From Anthoceros angustus (lineage: Eukaryota > Streptophyta > Anthocerotopsida > Anthocerotales > Anthocerotaceae), in contig MU008157.1 of NCBI GenBank assembly GCA_010909165.1, positions 62,001 through 126,000 of the forward strand: DNA of 64,000 nt, read 5' to 3'. Positions 1 to 12,199 of this stretch are shown here, piece after piece. Under the pieces are notes generated by a model. The model saw only the letters and a program-made list of their open reading frames with translations. It ran no database searches and was not told where the DNA came from. The translations under genes were made by a program, and so were the position numbers. Numbering within the stretch: the first letter of the stretch is position 1; each line of letters opens with the position of its first letter.

Positions 1-2175
1 CAGTCAAGAGGCGGCGAGCAGGTAAAGGAGGAAAATAAAGGGAAATGGCAAGTTGCTCCCCTGTGCAGGATGAATCGCCGCTAGGGAGAATGGGCGGGGA
101 AGAGGCAAGCACCAACCCCTAGAGAGGAGGGGTTAACTTGGGAGACCAAGCAGCTCCGGACATTTTGGCGACATTTCACCGCCCTGAGGTGGGGATAGGA
201 GACACCGCGCGAGAATTGTTGTGGAGGCGGATGGGCAAGGGACAGCCCAATTTGGGGATTTGCGGTTTGACTTCCATGGCCATGCACAGGCGGATCTCCT
301 CGATCAAGCACCATGGCTCTCACTTGGTGAGTGTGCAAGGCCAGGAGAAGTTGCTCAAGGAGAAGTTGGAAAGCCAGGCGAGAGCAAGGCGGCCGAGGCA
401 GACGGAGGGTGGCGGCCTTATGCAAGGCAAGGAGCAGTTAAGGGACATGTCCACTCGCAGAAGCTTTAGTAAATCAGTCAAGGGGCGCATGCTACAATTG
501 AAGAGCTTCAAGATGAGGTCTCGCGAGTCCAGGAGCGGTGGAAGCGATGGCGCCTTGGAGAAATTCAAGAACGCGGAGGTACAAGCGGGAAGAGGAGAAG
601 CTAGGGCCGAGTCAAGAGAGAGGTGGCCAAACCAAGAAAGGCCGAGCCCACCGCAGAGCCAACAACCACCGTGGAAGACCACCACGGTGGCTAAACCAAC
701 CACCGTGGAACGGGAACCGAGGTGGGGAAGTCACCGGCGAGTGTCGCAGATGGAGGGACAGATCCGAGAATCACAGCACCGCCCGATTGTCCACGGAGGA
801 GAGGGTAAGGACCTCTGATCGGAAGGCGTATTGTGCTACGTCCGGATGAGGATGCTCATGTCCCGGCTTCACGCATGGTGAGCGTGCTCACTCTAAACGT
901 GTATGTGGTTGTTGGGACAGAGGGGCGTAAACTCGGTCAGACATCTTGACCGCCACAGGCGTTTATGGTTCCTTCAGTAGGAGCGGGCGCCTATCCTCCG
1001 CAAGTGGTGCCGGAAGAGATGAGCGCGAGGCCGAGCATGGAGGGAGGAAGCAGTATGGTTGTCCAAATGAGGAGGAGCGGGACAATGGACATAGAGGCAG
1101 GCGCGTCCGCGGGAAGGCGCGAGGGAAATTCAGCGGTGAGTGGTGGAGGTTGTGGGGAAAATCGCTCGGATCGGGCGAGGCCGAGCGAGAGGGGTCCCCA
1201 TGGGCCGTGGGGCGAGGCAGAATCGCGGAGGGCGGATTTTAGAGTCGCGATAGCCTAGGACCGGGTTTCCTTTTCGGGGGATAGGGAGTTCCATCACCGT
1301 AGAGCTGTTGCTTAGATTGGTAAGGCGCCGTGGTAGGAGCTACAATTTTAGACACTAAAGAAGTGAGTGTGTTGGACCACCGGATGTATAAGAGACCCTT
1401 TGGGTGTCTCTCAAGGCGACGATTTGTGTGAACTTCCGTGTATCGAACCGTGGGGTTGATTGGAGCGTCAGATCAAACGGGTTCGGAGCGTCTTCGTCAC
1501 AAGAAGGCCGGAAGATCTCTGGATGGTCGAGAGCGGAGTGGCCAAGCTCCACGCCTGGGGAGTAGGAAGGTGGCGTGCCGAAAAAGAGGTAGGAATTGCG
1601 CGGAGGAAGGTGGGCGGGCGAATCGAAGCACCACCGGGTTTTCTTCCCGATCCTCTTTCCAACTGCGCCACTGTGTGTGTTCATTCCATGAGAGAGGGGT
1701 CGTGTGGCCCAAGGAGGTCTGTGGCCCAAGGGGGGGTCGTGTGGCCCGTGAGACGAGGGAGAGTTCATTGGGAAGGGAAAGGTTCCGGAGTAGATGAGTT
1801 GTGGGAGGGATTGTGAGAGTGTGTGAGGGAAAATCGGAAACGTGAGGGGCGTGTGGTGGAATCGCGAAATTCCGTAAGTGAGGCGTATAGGTGTCCTGAT
1901 AGCCCCTAGGTCCGTGTTAGAGAAGCCGGTGTGAATAGACTCCCGAAGGCGGCCTGTGGTGGGCCACGTGGCGAACCCAGCTGGCCGAGTCTACCACGGT
2001 GGTGGGTTTGGGCGTAGCGGAGAAGGTGGGGTGAGCGACGGGGTAGGTCTAGAATCCATAGATTTAGCACACCTTGACACAACACCATTCCCTTGGGATC
2101 GAATCCTAGGACTATAACGACATAGAGGGTAAATGTGGCCTCTTTGCGTCTTCGGATGCAAAAACCCATTCCACA
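1..2175. other. Unrecognised repeat-like DNA with broken reading frames
   Basis: No gene could be assigned. Between about 138 and 850 all three plus frames carry stretches of basic, Gln/Arg/Glu-rich protein that switch frame, as in a decayed gag-like or other repeat-derived coding region. Around 1371-1400 there is a TGTTGG start followed by a TATA-like GTATAAGAG, and near 2085-2115 a phrase ending in GGGATCGAATCC that recalls U5 regions of plant Ty3/gypsy LTRs. Both are weak resemblances. The right edge is sharp: at 2176 the sequence joins the tandem 4.7 kb repeat, where the other repeat units have different upstream sequence. This stretch is therefore either an insertion or an independent flank. 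Confidence 0.3.
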
Positions 2176-4154
2176 CATTCTCCAACAAATTGCCTCAAGA
2201 TCCGCCACCACACAACTACACCTATGCCAAACATAAAATCTAACAACTACAAAACTCCTTCTTGGCACTAAAACACTAGCACCAACAAGCCAAAGACATC
2301 AAAATCAGCCGCTACCCCACTCAAACTCGATCGCTCTGGCTCCTTCATGCGAGCCTCCACTATCTCGCATACAAAGAAAAGCCATGCCCTTTCAACCATG
2401 GCATCCTTGCTACAAGCATCTTCCATAACCCTAGAGGAAGAGGGTTTCCTTCTTTCTTCTCCATCCCACCTATCATGGCGCCTCATCATCATACTCCATC
2501 GCCTCCCTTGAGCGCCCCTATCGACCCACCACCTGCTCCACTCCTTGGGCATCCGCCGCCCAACACCATCTCCACTCTTTGTAATGCCACCTCGTCGCAC
2601 CACCATCCGGACTCACGGAGGTAAGGCCACCCCTACACCTCGGTAGGGCCGCCTATTCGTCCCTACACTTATAAGATAACTCTATTGGAGGCATTAGCCC
2701 TCACGCCTCCACTTACACCAACTCGGATCATCGGTCAACCACTTCCTACTCGAGGTTAGCCCCTTCTACCTAATTAGTTTTCCTACATCCTCCTGGGAGC
2801 CAAGTTCCTACAAGATTTCCCATTTTAGCCAATGTAACCCCCAAAATTAGTATTACGCATGACAATTCTCTTCCACTTCACTCTAGTTCTCTCGGTTTGC
2901 TCCAAATTAATCCCTTTGATCCAAAAAGTAGAAGTGCCCAAACTTTTTGCCCTGAAGCCATCCGAGCATTGTGGGCGATGGTGAGCCAAGGCACGCGCCA
3001 TAATTTTGCGGGTTAGAGCCTCAAGATCGTCACGAGCCCCGATTCGGGCTTGTGCAACTTGATTCAAGCTACAACCCGAATGCAGGAGATCTCTGCACTC
3101 TCTAAGACCACACCAATCTTGAGAAAATCTTTTCCAAGTGCATGAAATCACCGATACGGCAAAAGCAGAATGTCGGCGAGCAAGTCAAGAATCGTAATAT
3201 ACAAGCTAGTACGATAATAAAGTATTATTAAGGAAATGAATGGTATGTACAGTCCAAATGTTGCCACGTTAGCGGAATCAACCTCCATCACCTCTACTAG
3301 CTAGACGAACAATGGTAGCCAAACAACCAATTCCGTGCGGTTCTTGCGCCCATGTTCCACAAAAAAAGGAGCGATCGTGATGGTGCGCAACCACCACCAT
3401 CTTGGTTGTGAAGCTCGCGATGCACCAACCCTTCTTCAATGTGGCTCGCGGAAGCATGCCGCTTGTAGCGCCATATACAATAATATCATGAATATGCAGA
3501 TTGAAAGGACTACATACATCGGAGGTTGTGGAGGATGCATCACGTGTCATATAGACTATAGTCTAGAGCTTATTGATGACATTTTGTTTTGGTGATTAAA
3601 AGTAAGAAATTTAGGTGTCCAACACATAACTCTAAAAGAGAAGGTATTTCTTTTTAGTACAAGCTATAGGCTAGAGCTCATTGATGACATTTTGTTTTGG
3701 TGGCATAAAAGTAAGAAACTTAGATGTCCAACAAATAAGTCTAAAAGAGAAGGTATCTTTTACTACATAAAGTCTTTGTTGCTCTTCATTTATAAAAGAA
3801 AAAAATAAGGTATCTAGAATAGATGCATCCAACAATAACATCTAAAATGGAAGTCACCTAGATTAAGGTGTTAAAGAAAGAAATCTAAACATGAAATTGC
3901 CTAGATTAGAGGTGTACAAGAAAGAAAACTAAAAATAAAAATTGCTTAGATTAGACGTGTCAAGAAAGAAATCTAGAGATTAGAATGAGAAAATGCTAGA
4001 AGGTATTTATAAGGAAAGATTACAAGAATGGAAGTAGCTTCTTAATAAAAGAGCTCTTGGAGGTATAAATATTGAAACCACGTCATACATTCAAACATTC
4101 ATTTGTAAGATTTACCCCGCATGTCTTCAAGTTAGTTGTGGACTTAGAGCTTTG

Positions 4155-4435
4155 CCCTTTGTATGAGATGTTGTTTTTTTTCTCCTTGAGCAAAAGATAT
4201 ATTAGATTTTATTATGATATGTGATGTAACTTACTTAACTCAAGAGAAGCTCTCGTTTCAGCAAGTATTTCATATATTGAGATTTACTTTTGAACTAGGT
4301 CTATTTTTGTGTGCGCTTGGACCAAAGCGTACTTTATAATATTTCTTCGCTTTTTTCCTTGAAGAAAAAAATTATTGACTTTTATTATGGTGTGTGACAT
4401 AACTTCTTGAACTTGAGGGAAGGTCTCACGATAAC
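4155..4435. repeat. Short direct duplication upstream of CAF1 copy 1
   Basis: Two diverged copies of a segment beginning near TTTTTCTCCTTGA and continuing through ATTATTGACTTTTATTATGG lie about 170-180 bp apart in the presumed promoter or leader of the CAF1-like gene. The same pair occurs in copy 2 at about 16635 and 16803, so the duplication predates the 4.7 kb tandem duplication. Confidence 0.6.
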
Positions 4436-4498
4436 AATAAGTTCGGAGAAATCTAAAATTAATTAAAATATATATACCAAAGCATTTAGCCTACCACA

Positions 4499-5294
4499 AT
4501 GACTTTGGCGGAACCACAAGTCGATGCACCTTTTATAAGACAAGTATGGGGTTACAATCTTGAGCAAGAATTAGACTTTATCCGGTTCCACATTATTGAT
4601 CAATATCGTATAATAAGTATAGATCTGAATTTCCGGGCATAGTGGTGGTGCCGATGCAAGTTATTACATAGAAGACTATGAATACCAAATGATCAAAGGT
4701 AATGTGATAGACTAAGGTTAATCCAACTAGGGCTTACATTTGCCGCGAAATGCAAAGCTGCCTTTTGTAAAGAAACAGTAAGTTTGGTATGGCAATTCAA
4801 TTTTAGAATCAACCTTGACCAAGATATGTATGCGTAAGATAGTATAAATCTTTTGCGTAATGATGGTATAGATTTCGATCAACACCGGATAATGGGCATA
4901 GATGTTCAACAGCTTTGACAGCTATTCAAACATACAACATATTACATAATCAAAATTTGCAATGGATTGGTTTCCACCCAACCCACGATTTTGCCTACTT
5001 GCTAAAAACCATCACAGTCAAGAATTACAGGAGACAAGAGAATTTCTTTGTTTTGTAGCTAATTATTTTCCTAATATATTTGACGTCAAATACATTATGT
5101 GTTGGACAAGTAGTTTAAGTATATTAGCAAAAGTACTACAGAGGAGAAGGGACTTGTCATCAAGGTGTCCAGATTCCTATTGACTTTTCATGTATTTCAT
5201 AAAATATGTGAAAAGTGGCCCATCTTTCAAGATGGACGCTTCATGTATTATAAGGATCAATTATACTGGATTAAGTCCATATAAAATATTTTAA
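4499..5294 (+). pseudogene. CAF1/CNOT7-type CCR4-NOT deadenylase, copy 1, frame-disrupted
   Basis: The conceptual protein matches the DEDD ribonuclease of the CCR4-NOT complex (CAF1/POP2/CNOT7), which shortens mRNA poly(A) tails. The ATG at 4499 opens in frame into a typical N-terminus with VWGYNLEQEL. The catalytic D-x-E motif appears as a split DIEFPGIVV, with a shift at about 4624. Further on are the NVDRLRLIQLGLTF-like block, WQFNF, a GIDVQQF-like segment and the HPTHDFAYL region with the second catalytic Asp. The C-terminus is visible in another frame, ending ICEKWPIFQDGRF to a stop near 5294. There are no introns, as in most plant CAF1 genes. At least five small indels break the frame, several beside CG or CAG/CTG, so the true gene could be less damaged than it looks. 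Confidence 0.75.
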
Positions 5295-8141
5295 AATAAA
5301 ATTATTTTATTAATGAACTTAGTTCTATAAACATATTTTATCTTACTATCATCATGTATTATCTAGCATAAATTCTTCAACCCTATCTGGAAGATGCATG
5401 TGTTCAATTGCTCTTTCTAACTCTACCATTGTCCCCAATGTGGAACGCATATTGATTTGGGCCCCTTTATCATTTTGATCTAGTTTGTTTCATTTTGGTT
5501 CCGATCCAAGGTGACCGCATCTATTAACGGTGCTTTTTTTGAGCCATTTAGGAAGTTTGGAACAAGGAGAGGAACTTAGAAGTTTCTCGTGGATAGGTAG
5601 ACTAGTTGGTAGGATAGAGGATGTCCTTCCCAAGTAGGTCGAGGTCGTATGCACACTTCGAATGTAGCGGACTTGGTCGACAAAAGGACTACCTAAGGCA
5701 ACCCACGACGACATAGTGTGTCACCGATTAACAAGACCCAGCATCGACTTATCTTAATCAAGATGCGCCAGAAGCTCAAGATGCGCCCACAACTTCATGA
5801 TCAAGGCGTGAGCTCGGCAGATAGCTGAGCGGCAGCGCTTGGGCATCCACGCAAGGCACACCTCCTATGTAACGCCGCGGTGCATGCTCACCGGTGCGGA
5901 CACACTCTCAGCACACGAGATCGGGTCTGGATGAAGCATAAAGTTAATCAAGTCAGACTCTCACAACTTCATTTCCACCATAGCCATACCATTCTGCAGT
6001 TTGAGACGAGTCGTGAAGGGCACGCCACAAGATGCGGCCAGTTAGACCTCCCTCGCCACTTTGGAGGTAGCGCCGAGGGCCTCAACTCGCTGACTTTCTC
6101 TCGCATCCTCGGTCGAGCTTGCGTGGCTTTTCCATCTTCACGATTACAGTTCGGCTCTTCCGACAGCTTCGGGAGCGCATCAGCTTAGGAGGCGTGCACG
6201 CAGATGCAGCAAAATTGCTGTGGCAAGCTCTAGCAGTGACGTGCATGCACAAACCGCGAGGGGGCGCGGACAACAAACGCCCATCGCCCCGTGAGATAGC
6301 GTTTTGTGTTTTGCACCTCAGCCGCCACTAACGGGATAAGGTCCGAAAGTTAGGTCCGAGGGGCATATTGGAATCGCGTTGCTAAGCGTGACACTAACTC
6401 GTGGTTATGATCGATCGCGGGTTAACTTACATGAATAATGATTCATTAGGTTATTACGTTATTAGGTTTTAAAAGCTTACACTCACTTTTCTTTATTGTT
6501 TTATTAAACCCTAAATGCGATTATCTTTTGCCTACCCGCGTTCGTGCTCTGCTTTTCTTCTCAAGGATGAGGATGGTGATGTCTTAATTCCCTTTACCAA
6601 GGATCCTCGAGGTGTTTGATCATACACCAAGGAACATGAATTTGTATTCATTTGGAGCAGTCCTATTGCAGCGCACTCAACAAGCGGAGATTTCCTCGCA
6701 TGCGTTGTTGGGGTTTGTTAAACTTGGTGGTGGCCCCCAATAATCGCCTTTACCTGAAGCCTATCAACGCCGTGCAGCAACCTCAAGCTACTTCCTTGAC
6801 TTAATTTCTTTCAACCTCTACTCCTCATTCTCCAACAAATTGCCTCAAGATCCGCCACCACACAACTACACCTATGCCAAACATAAAATCTAACAACTAC
6901 AAAACTCCTTCTTGGCACTAAAACACCTAGCACCAACAAGCCAAAGACATCAAAATCAGCCGCTACCCCACTCAAACTCGATCGGCTCTTGGCTCCCTTC
7001 ATGCGAGCCTCCACTATCCGTGACAAAGCAAGCCATGCCTCTTGGCAACCATGGCATCCTTGCTACAAGCATCTTCCATAACCCTAGAGGAAGAGGGTTT
7101 CCCTTCTTTCTTCTCCATCTGCACCTATCATGGCGCCTCATCCTCATACTCCATCGCCTCCTCCCCTTCCACCACCTGGCTCCACTCCTTGGGCATCCGC
7201 ACCTTCTATCTCACTCTTTGTAATGCCACCTCTCGTCGCACCACCATCCGGGACCCTACGGAGGTAAGGCCACCCCTACATCGGTAGGGCCGGCCTATTC
7301 GTCCCTACACTTATAAGATAACTCTATTGGAGGCATTAGGCCTCACGCCTCCACTCACCAACTCGGATCATCGGTCAACCACTTCCTACCGAGGTTAGCC
7401 CTTCTACCTAATTAGTTTTCCTACATCCTACCTCTGGAGCCAAGTTCCTACAAGATTTCCATTTTACGCCAAACCCCCAAAATTAGTATTGATCGTATGA
7501 CAATTCTCTTCCACTTCACTCTAGTTCTCTCCGGTTTGCTCCAAATTAATCCCTTTGATCCAAAAAGTAGAAGTGCCCAAACTTTTCGTTCCACGAAGCC
7601 ATCCAGGAGCATTGAGTGGGGCGATGGTGAGCCAAGGCACGCCATAATTTGGTGGGTTGGGAGCCTCAAGATCGTCAGCCCGATTGAGCTTGTGCAACAA
7701 TTCAAGCTACAACCCGAATGGAGATCTCTTGCCGACTCTCTAAGACCACACCAATCTTGAGAAAATCTTTCCAAGTGCATGAAATACCGTGTCTGGCAAA
7801 ACAGGAATATCGGAGCAAGTCAAGAATCGAATATACAAGCTAGTACGTATAATAAAGTATTATTAAGGAAATGAATGGTATATACAGTCCGAATGTTGCC
7901 ACGTTAGCGAATCGAACCTCCATCACCTCTACTAGCTAGAACGAACAATGGTAGCCAAACAACTCAATTCCGTGCGGTTCTTGCGCCCATGTTCCACAAA
8001 AGGAGCAGATCGTGATGGTGCCGCAACCACCACCATCTTGGTTGTGAAGCTCGCGATGCACCAACCCTTCTTCAATGTGGCCTTTCGCCGGAAGCATGCC
8101 GCTACGAGTAGCGCCATATACAATAATATCATGAATATGCA

Positions 8142-8470
8142 TGTAAGCGGCATCATACGAGATGGGCGACTCCGGACACCAAGAGCGCGGAAAGCTGGGA
8201 ATTCGTGCCCCTTGGATCTTGGGAACGGGCTCAAGTAGCCCGCCTGTTCGAGCACGTGTTCAAATGTTGTTCCTGACTAGAGTTCGGCTAACTATGGTTA
8301 GTTGCCCCTAGGTTAGTCACTCACTCTAACTAACCTCTTGTTCTAGCTCTACTCGCTACCATGTATGCCGCCACGGCCTTCGGCGAGATCACTTGGCTCG
8401 GTCGGTGTCTACCATAGCACAGCATTGACTATGTCCTTCACGGCTGGAGCTTGCTCAATCCGCCGTGACA
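8142..8470 (-). repeat. Left LTR (3' LTR of the minus-strand element)
   Basis: Starts TGTAAGCGG and ends CGTGACA. It is paired with 15625-15948, with long identical blocks separated by short indels. It directly abuts the 5-bp target duplication ATGCA at 8137-8141. Confidence 0.93.
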
Positions 8471-8486
8471 TCCTCCTCCTTCCTCT
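8471..8486 (-). promoter_or_regulatory. Polypurine tract of the LTR element
   Basis: The plus strand reads TCCTCCTCCTTCCTCT immediately inside the left LTR, so the minus strand carries a 16-nt purine-only run just upstream of the 3' LTR. This is where plus-strand DNA synthesis is primed in LTR retrotransposons. Confidence 0.8.
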
Positions 8487-8697
8487 AGCTTTCCGCAGGA
8501 GGACTTGGGTCCAATCCATCCGTTCTGAACTTGGCCAAATGTTGGAAAGCGTCCACAAATGTTTCGAATTCCCAACTGGGTTCTTCTGGGTTGTCACCTT
8601 CCCAACTCACCAGGAATTCTCGGATGGTCCGTCCACGCAGGGCTCGCTCCCTTGTGGCTAGGATGGCTGCGGGCTGCAAGATAAGGGCATCTCCCAC
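8485..8697 (-). pseudogene. Chromodomain at the C-terminus of the pol polyprotein
   Basis: The minus-strand frame contains ILATRERALRGRTIREFLVSW followed by EGDNPEEPSWE, the pattern of a chromodomain (aromatic cage Trp, then W-E). Chromodomains at the integrase C-terminus define chromoviruses and can target integration to particular chromatin. The frame begins at 8697 and runs into the polypurine tract. Upstream pol is separated from it by frame breaks. Confidence 0.8.
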
Positions 8698-8895
8698 TTT
8701 GAAATTCTTGCGCTTGAGAGGCTGCCCTTCATGCTTACTCCTCCTCCTTCCTCAGAATGTCTTCTTTGGCGGTGGCTCTCCTTCTCTAAGGAGCTCGAAC
8801 TCGGTGAACTACGGTCTTCCTTCCCTCTCCTTGCTTGTTTTCTGCGGATGCCTCATCTAGAAAGCTGCATGATGGAAGGACTCCTACAAACTTCT

Positions 8896-10112
8896 TCAAC
8901 AAGGAAGCGTGGAAGGTCTTGCACATCTTCCAATGTCTTTGGCGAGTCTAGTTGATAAGCTCTGGAGACCTTCGCTAACGACAAATGGACCGACATACCT
9001 ATAAGCAAGCTTGGCCTTACCTTCCTGCGCTTGAGTACCTATTAGGCGCACTCTCGGCCACACTAGGTCGCCAACCTCGTCTTTCATCTCTTCGTTTCTT
9101 GTTGGCGTGCTTTGCTCTCGATCATTGATTGTTGCCATTCTCGCACTTCACGGAAATCTTGACGCATGCTCTCATTCATTTCGGTGATTGACCTTTGCAT
9201 CCACGCAACAGCCACACGGTGGTGGAATATTCTTTCCATGTCGACGAAAGGCGAATACCCGATTGCGGTGGCGGTGAGTTGTAAGCAAACTCGCAAGTGG
9301 CGCTTCTTCCCAATTCCTCGGCGTGGCGATGGAGAAATCCAAATCCTCCATCGTTTGGTTTTGCCTCTCTGGCGCGTCGGGAGGATGGTAAGCCGAGCTC
9401 AAACACCGCTTCATGCCCAAGCTTGCACAAAACTCCTTCCAAAAGCGGGGCAGAACTTTGCATCTCTATCGACACAATTTCTTGTGGCACACCATGCAGG
9501 CGAACTATCTCCTTCAAGAACAAAGGCACTAGTTACGTGGGCTTTGATCGTGCCCTTGACGGGAATAAAGTGAGCAAGCTTGGTGGCTCTGTCTGACACA
9601 CACACCCACACAGCGTCATGTCCTCTCTGCGTTCTCGGCAAGCATGTCACAAAATCACAAGTCATGCTGGCCCACTTCTCTGCTGGCACCTCTAACGGCA
9701 TAAGCAAGCCTGCTGGTGCTCTTCTCGCTTTGCTGATGCGACAAGGTAAGCACTCCTGCGTGTTGATGCCTTTGTTTCTTCATGCCTTGCCACCGGACAT
9801 GCTCCTTCAAGCGCGTCGTCTTATCTATCCCCATGCTGTTGGTGCATCATGGGCATCATGCAATAAGGAAAGCTTCAATTCCGAGCAACTCTCGGGTATG
9901 CATAACCTTCCCTTCTTGAACAAACATCCTTGGTGGATCTTTGTAGCGATCTCCAATTCCTCGGCCTGCCGATTGAGAGATCTTCTAGCCTCTGAGATCT
10001 TGCTCAAAGTAGCATCTTCAAGTAACTTGTGCCGCACTTCTCTCCATAAATTTGATTCTAACTTCAGTGTCATGTTGCTGCAGCGTAACCTGCTTAATGC
10101 ATCAGCAATCAA
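8896..10112 (-). pseudogene. Integrase of the chromovirus (zinc-binding start, catalytic core, GPY/F)
   Basis: Successive minus-strand fragments read as integrase. At 9825-10112 there is an RNase H tail and integrase N-terminal region. At 9411-9707 the catalytic core has DFVTCLPRTQRGHDAVWVC and the conserved KLAHFIPVK. At 9172-9420 is the SSAYHP block containing the third catalytic acid region. At 9084-9296 is a GYSPF motif. At 8896-9138 is the GPY/F module with YRYVGPFVV. At least four frame changes separate the pieces, so no intact integrase can be read here. Confidence 0.85.
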
Positions 10113-10178
10113 ATTTGCTTTTCTGGACTATAAGAAATAAGCGTGGAAATCTCTCATCTACATCTTCTCGCCTCGGGT

Positions 10179-11313
10179 TCAAGAGCGCTTATAGAAGTGT
10201 TCCAAACTCCTATGATCTGTGAACACTGTGAATTCTGAGCCATACAAGTAATGTCGCCAAGTCTTCAGAGCATAAATTACTGCAAGCATCTCCTTGTCAT
10301 GTGTGCTGTAATTCTTCTCGGCACCTTGAAGCTTTCTGGACAGAAAACTTACATTTCTCCCTTCTTGTTGCAGCACAGCTCCCAAGGCATAATCTGATGC
10401 ATCAGTTCTCACTACGAAGGCTTTGTTGAGATCAGGCAAGGTCAAAATTGTGGTTGATGCTACAGCTCTCTTCAACTCTTCAAATGCTTGCTTTGCCAGC
10501 TCTGACATGGGGAACTTTGCATTCTTGCAGTCAAGTCATCAGCGACAATCCTTGCAAACCACGGAATGAAGCTCTTCATTTGGACAGTCATGCCGAAATT
10601 GTTGGAGCTCGATTAGGTCGCGAGTTGCGGCGATCGAGATGAGCTTCACTTTTCTGGTCAACTTCCACTCCATCGGTGAAACCACAAACCCCAAGTAGTT
10701 CACTTTGTTCTTAAAGAATTCACACTTCTTTTGTCTAGCAAATAGCTGGTTTTCCCTTAGTCTTGAACACTAACTCCAAGTGCTCCTTGTGCTCTCTCTG
10801 TTTTAGAGTAGACCAAGATGTGTCACAAATACCTCAACAAATTTCCCTAGATAGGGCCTCGAATCTTCATCATCAAGGTTGTGAAGTGGGCGCATTTGTC
10901 ATGCCAAAGGGCAGCAGAATTGGTGCCGTGCCTTGTTCAGGCGGACTTGTATTCATCTCCAGCCGAGATTTGGTGAAAGCCGCTCAAGATCAACCTTCGA
11001 AGACTCTAGCACCCACGAGGTTATCCAAAATCTCTTCTATCCTAGGCATTTGAAACCTATTCTTGATCGTGGATGCATTTAACCCTCTATAGTCAATGCA
11101 CATTCGATCTTGGTTTACGTGACTATGAGGCTGGAGCACATAAGGTGACGATTCCTCAATCAGCCCCTTCTTCATCCATCCACTGCGGCTTGAACCTCCA
11201 TGTTCTCGGGAGCTAGCACAGGTGGCACAGCTGCTGGCTTTGCTCAGCACCAGCTCGATGGCGTGGTCCACTTCTCTTCTTGGTGGCAGCCCCTTGCATT
11301 TACGAGAATACAT
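10179..11313 (-). pseudogene. Reverse transcriptase and RNase H of the chromovirus
   Basis: At 10990-11313 the minus strand encodes the RT fingers, including MCIDYRGLNASTIKN and the following PRIEEILD. At 10179-10508 it encodes the RT thumb/connection and the RNase H start, including VRTDASDYALGAVLQQ, the TDAS motif that carries an RNase H catalytic Asp, and FTVFTDHRSL. The part between (about 10510-10990), which should contain the YxDD box, is frame-shifted and not readable as a single frame. Confidence 0.85.
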
Positions 11314-11411
11314 CGCAACTTGGACAAAAGCTCAAACATCTCGGTGGTGCCTCTCCTTCTCTAGCTTGCTTTTCATCCACTTGCTCTAGGTGGTGAAAAG
11401 ACTGACATACT

Positions 11412-11906
11412 CTAGCTTTCCTTCCGGATAGCTCTTCTAGCATTTCTGGATGAAAACAATTTGCTGTCATGTTTTTGTGCAGCTCCATGTATCTCCAACT
11501 CCTTGCCTTTCCACTGCAAGCTCATCACGTGTCTCCTAAAAGATATGTTTGGATCTACTCTCCAAAGCCAATCTTGCCCAAGCAAAACCTTAGGAGCGAG
11601 TGCGTCAATGACTTCCAAGCGAATCTGGTCAGCATACCCTTGAAAACTAATCTCTGTCATTATCTCATGCACAACAATTTGCTCCACTGTTCCGTTGGCC
11701 AACTTCATCTGTTGATTTGTCTCATGCGTACCACATGGCTTCGGGGCATCTCGAGCTACTTGACTCTCACATAGGCGTGAGATGACCCACCATCGATAAG
11801 GAAGGATACCTTTTCCCTGGTCCTTCCACTGTGGGGCGATGCTTGAGGTGTTCACTCTCCTTCTTATCACTCTCCATTCTAGCATGTGTAGGTCCTTGCT
11901 TTTCAA
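11412..11906 (-). pseudogene. Aspartic protease region of the chromovirus
   Basis: The minus-strand frame shows LANGTVEQIVVHE and VIDALAPKVLLGQDWLWRVDP, the flap-to-C-terminal part of a retropepsin-like domain, where a hydrophobic-hydrophobic-L-G-x-D-W-L signature is typical of Ty3/gypsy elements. The expected catalytic D-S/T-G segment should lie near 11760-11800, where the frame changes. It reads there only as a disrupted Gly/Ser-rich piece. Confidence 0.65.
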
Positions 11907-12199
11907 ATTCTATGTCGCCTTCCTTTACCGTGAGCTCATTTCCGGACTCACATGCATTAGCTTCTTGCATTGGCTTTCATCCTGCGGATCGGCTCCCTCC
12001 TCCCTCTCGGCCATTTCCCATACCCGATCCATATGGGATGCACAAATGTGATAGCAACTTTTTGACTAGTGTGTCTTTGTGGATCGGCAAGCTCTGGACC
12101 TCTAGGCTTCCAAGTGTGAGGGGTTGTACTTGGCTCCTTGAGCTTGGTATTGCACATGAAAACACACCTTGCGCCTCAGGCTTGTCCAAATTCTTGAGT

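Larger units (their letters stand above)
2176..6826. repeat. Tandem segmental repeat, unit 1 (about 4.65 kb)
   Basis: First of three head-to-tail copies; the others start at 6827 and 19425. All three begin with the phrase ATTCTCCAACAAATTGCCTC. The unit has a CT-rich, CDS-like first 1.3 kb, then AT-rich DNA, then a CAF1-like deadenylase gene (4499-5294), then about 1.5 kb of GC-richer sequence with a short gag-like minus-strand frame. In this copy the site ATATGCAGATTG at about 3496 is uninterrupted, whereas copy 2 has an LTR element there. Differences from the other copies are mostly short indels. Confidence 0.85.

Noticed and set aside
138-818. 226-residue plus-strand open frame as a gene
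   Set aside because: Composition is Arg/Glu/Gln-rich, overlapping frames are equally open, no motif is recognisable and it lies in repeat-like DNA.
2085-2125. Possible tRNA T-arm (GGGATCGAATCC)
   Set aside because: No matching acceptor, D or anticodon arms could be found around it; it fits better as part of a decayed LTR.
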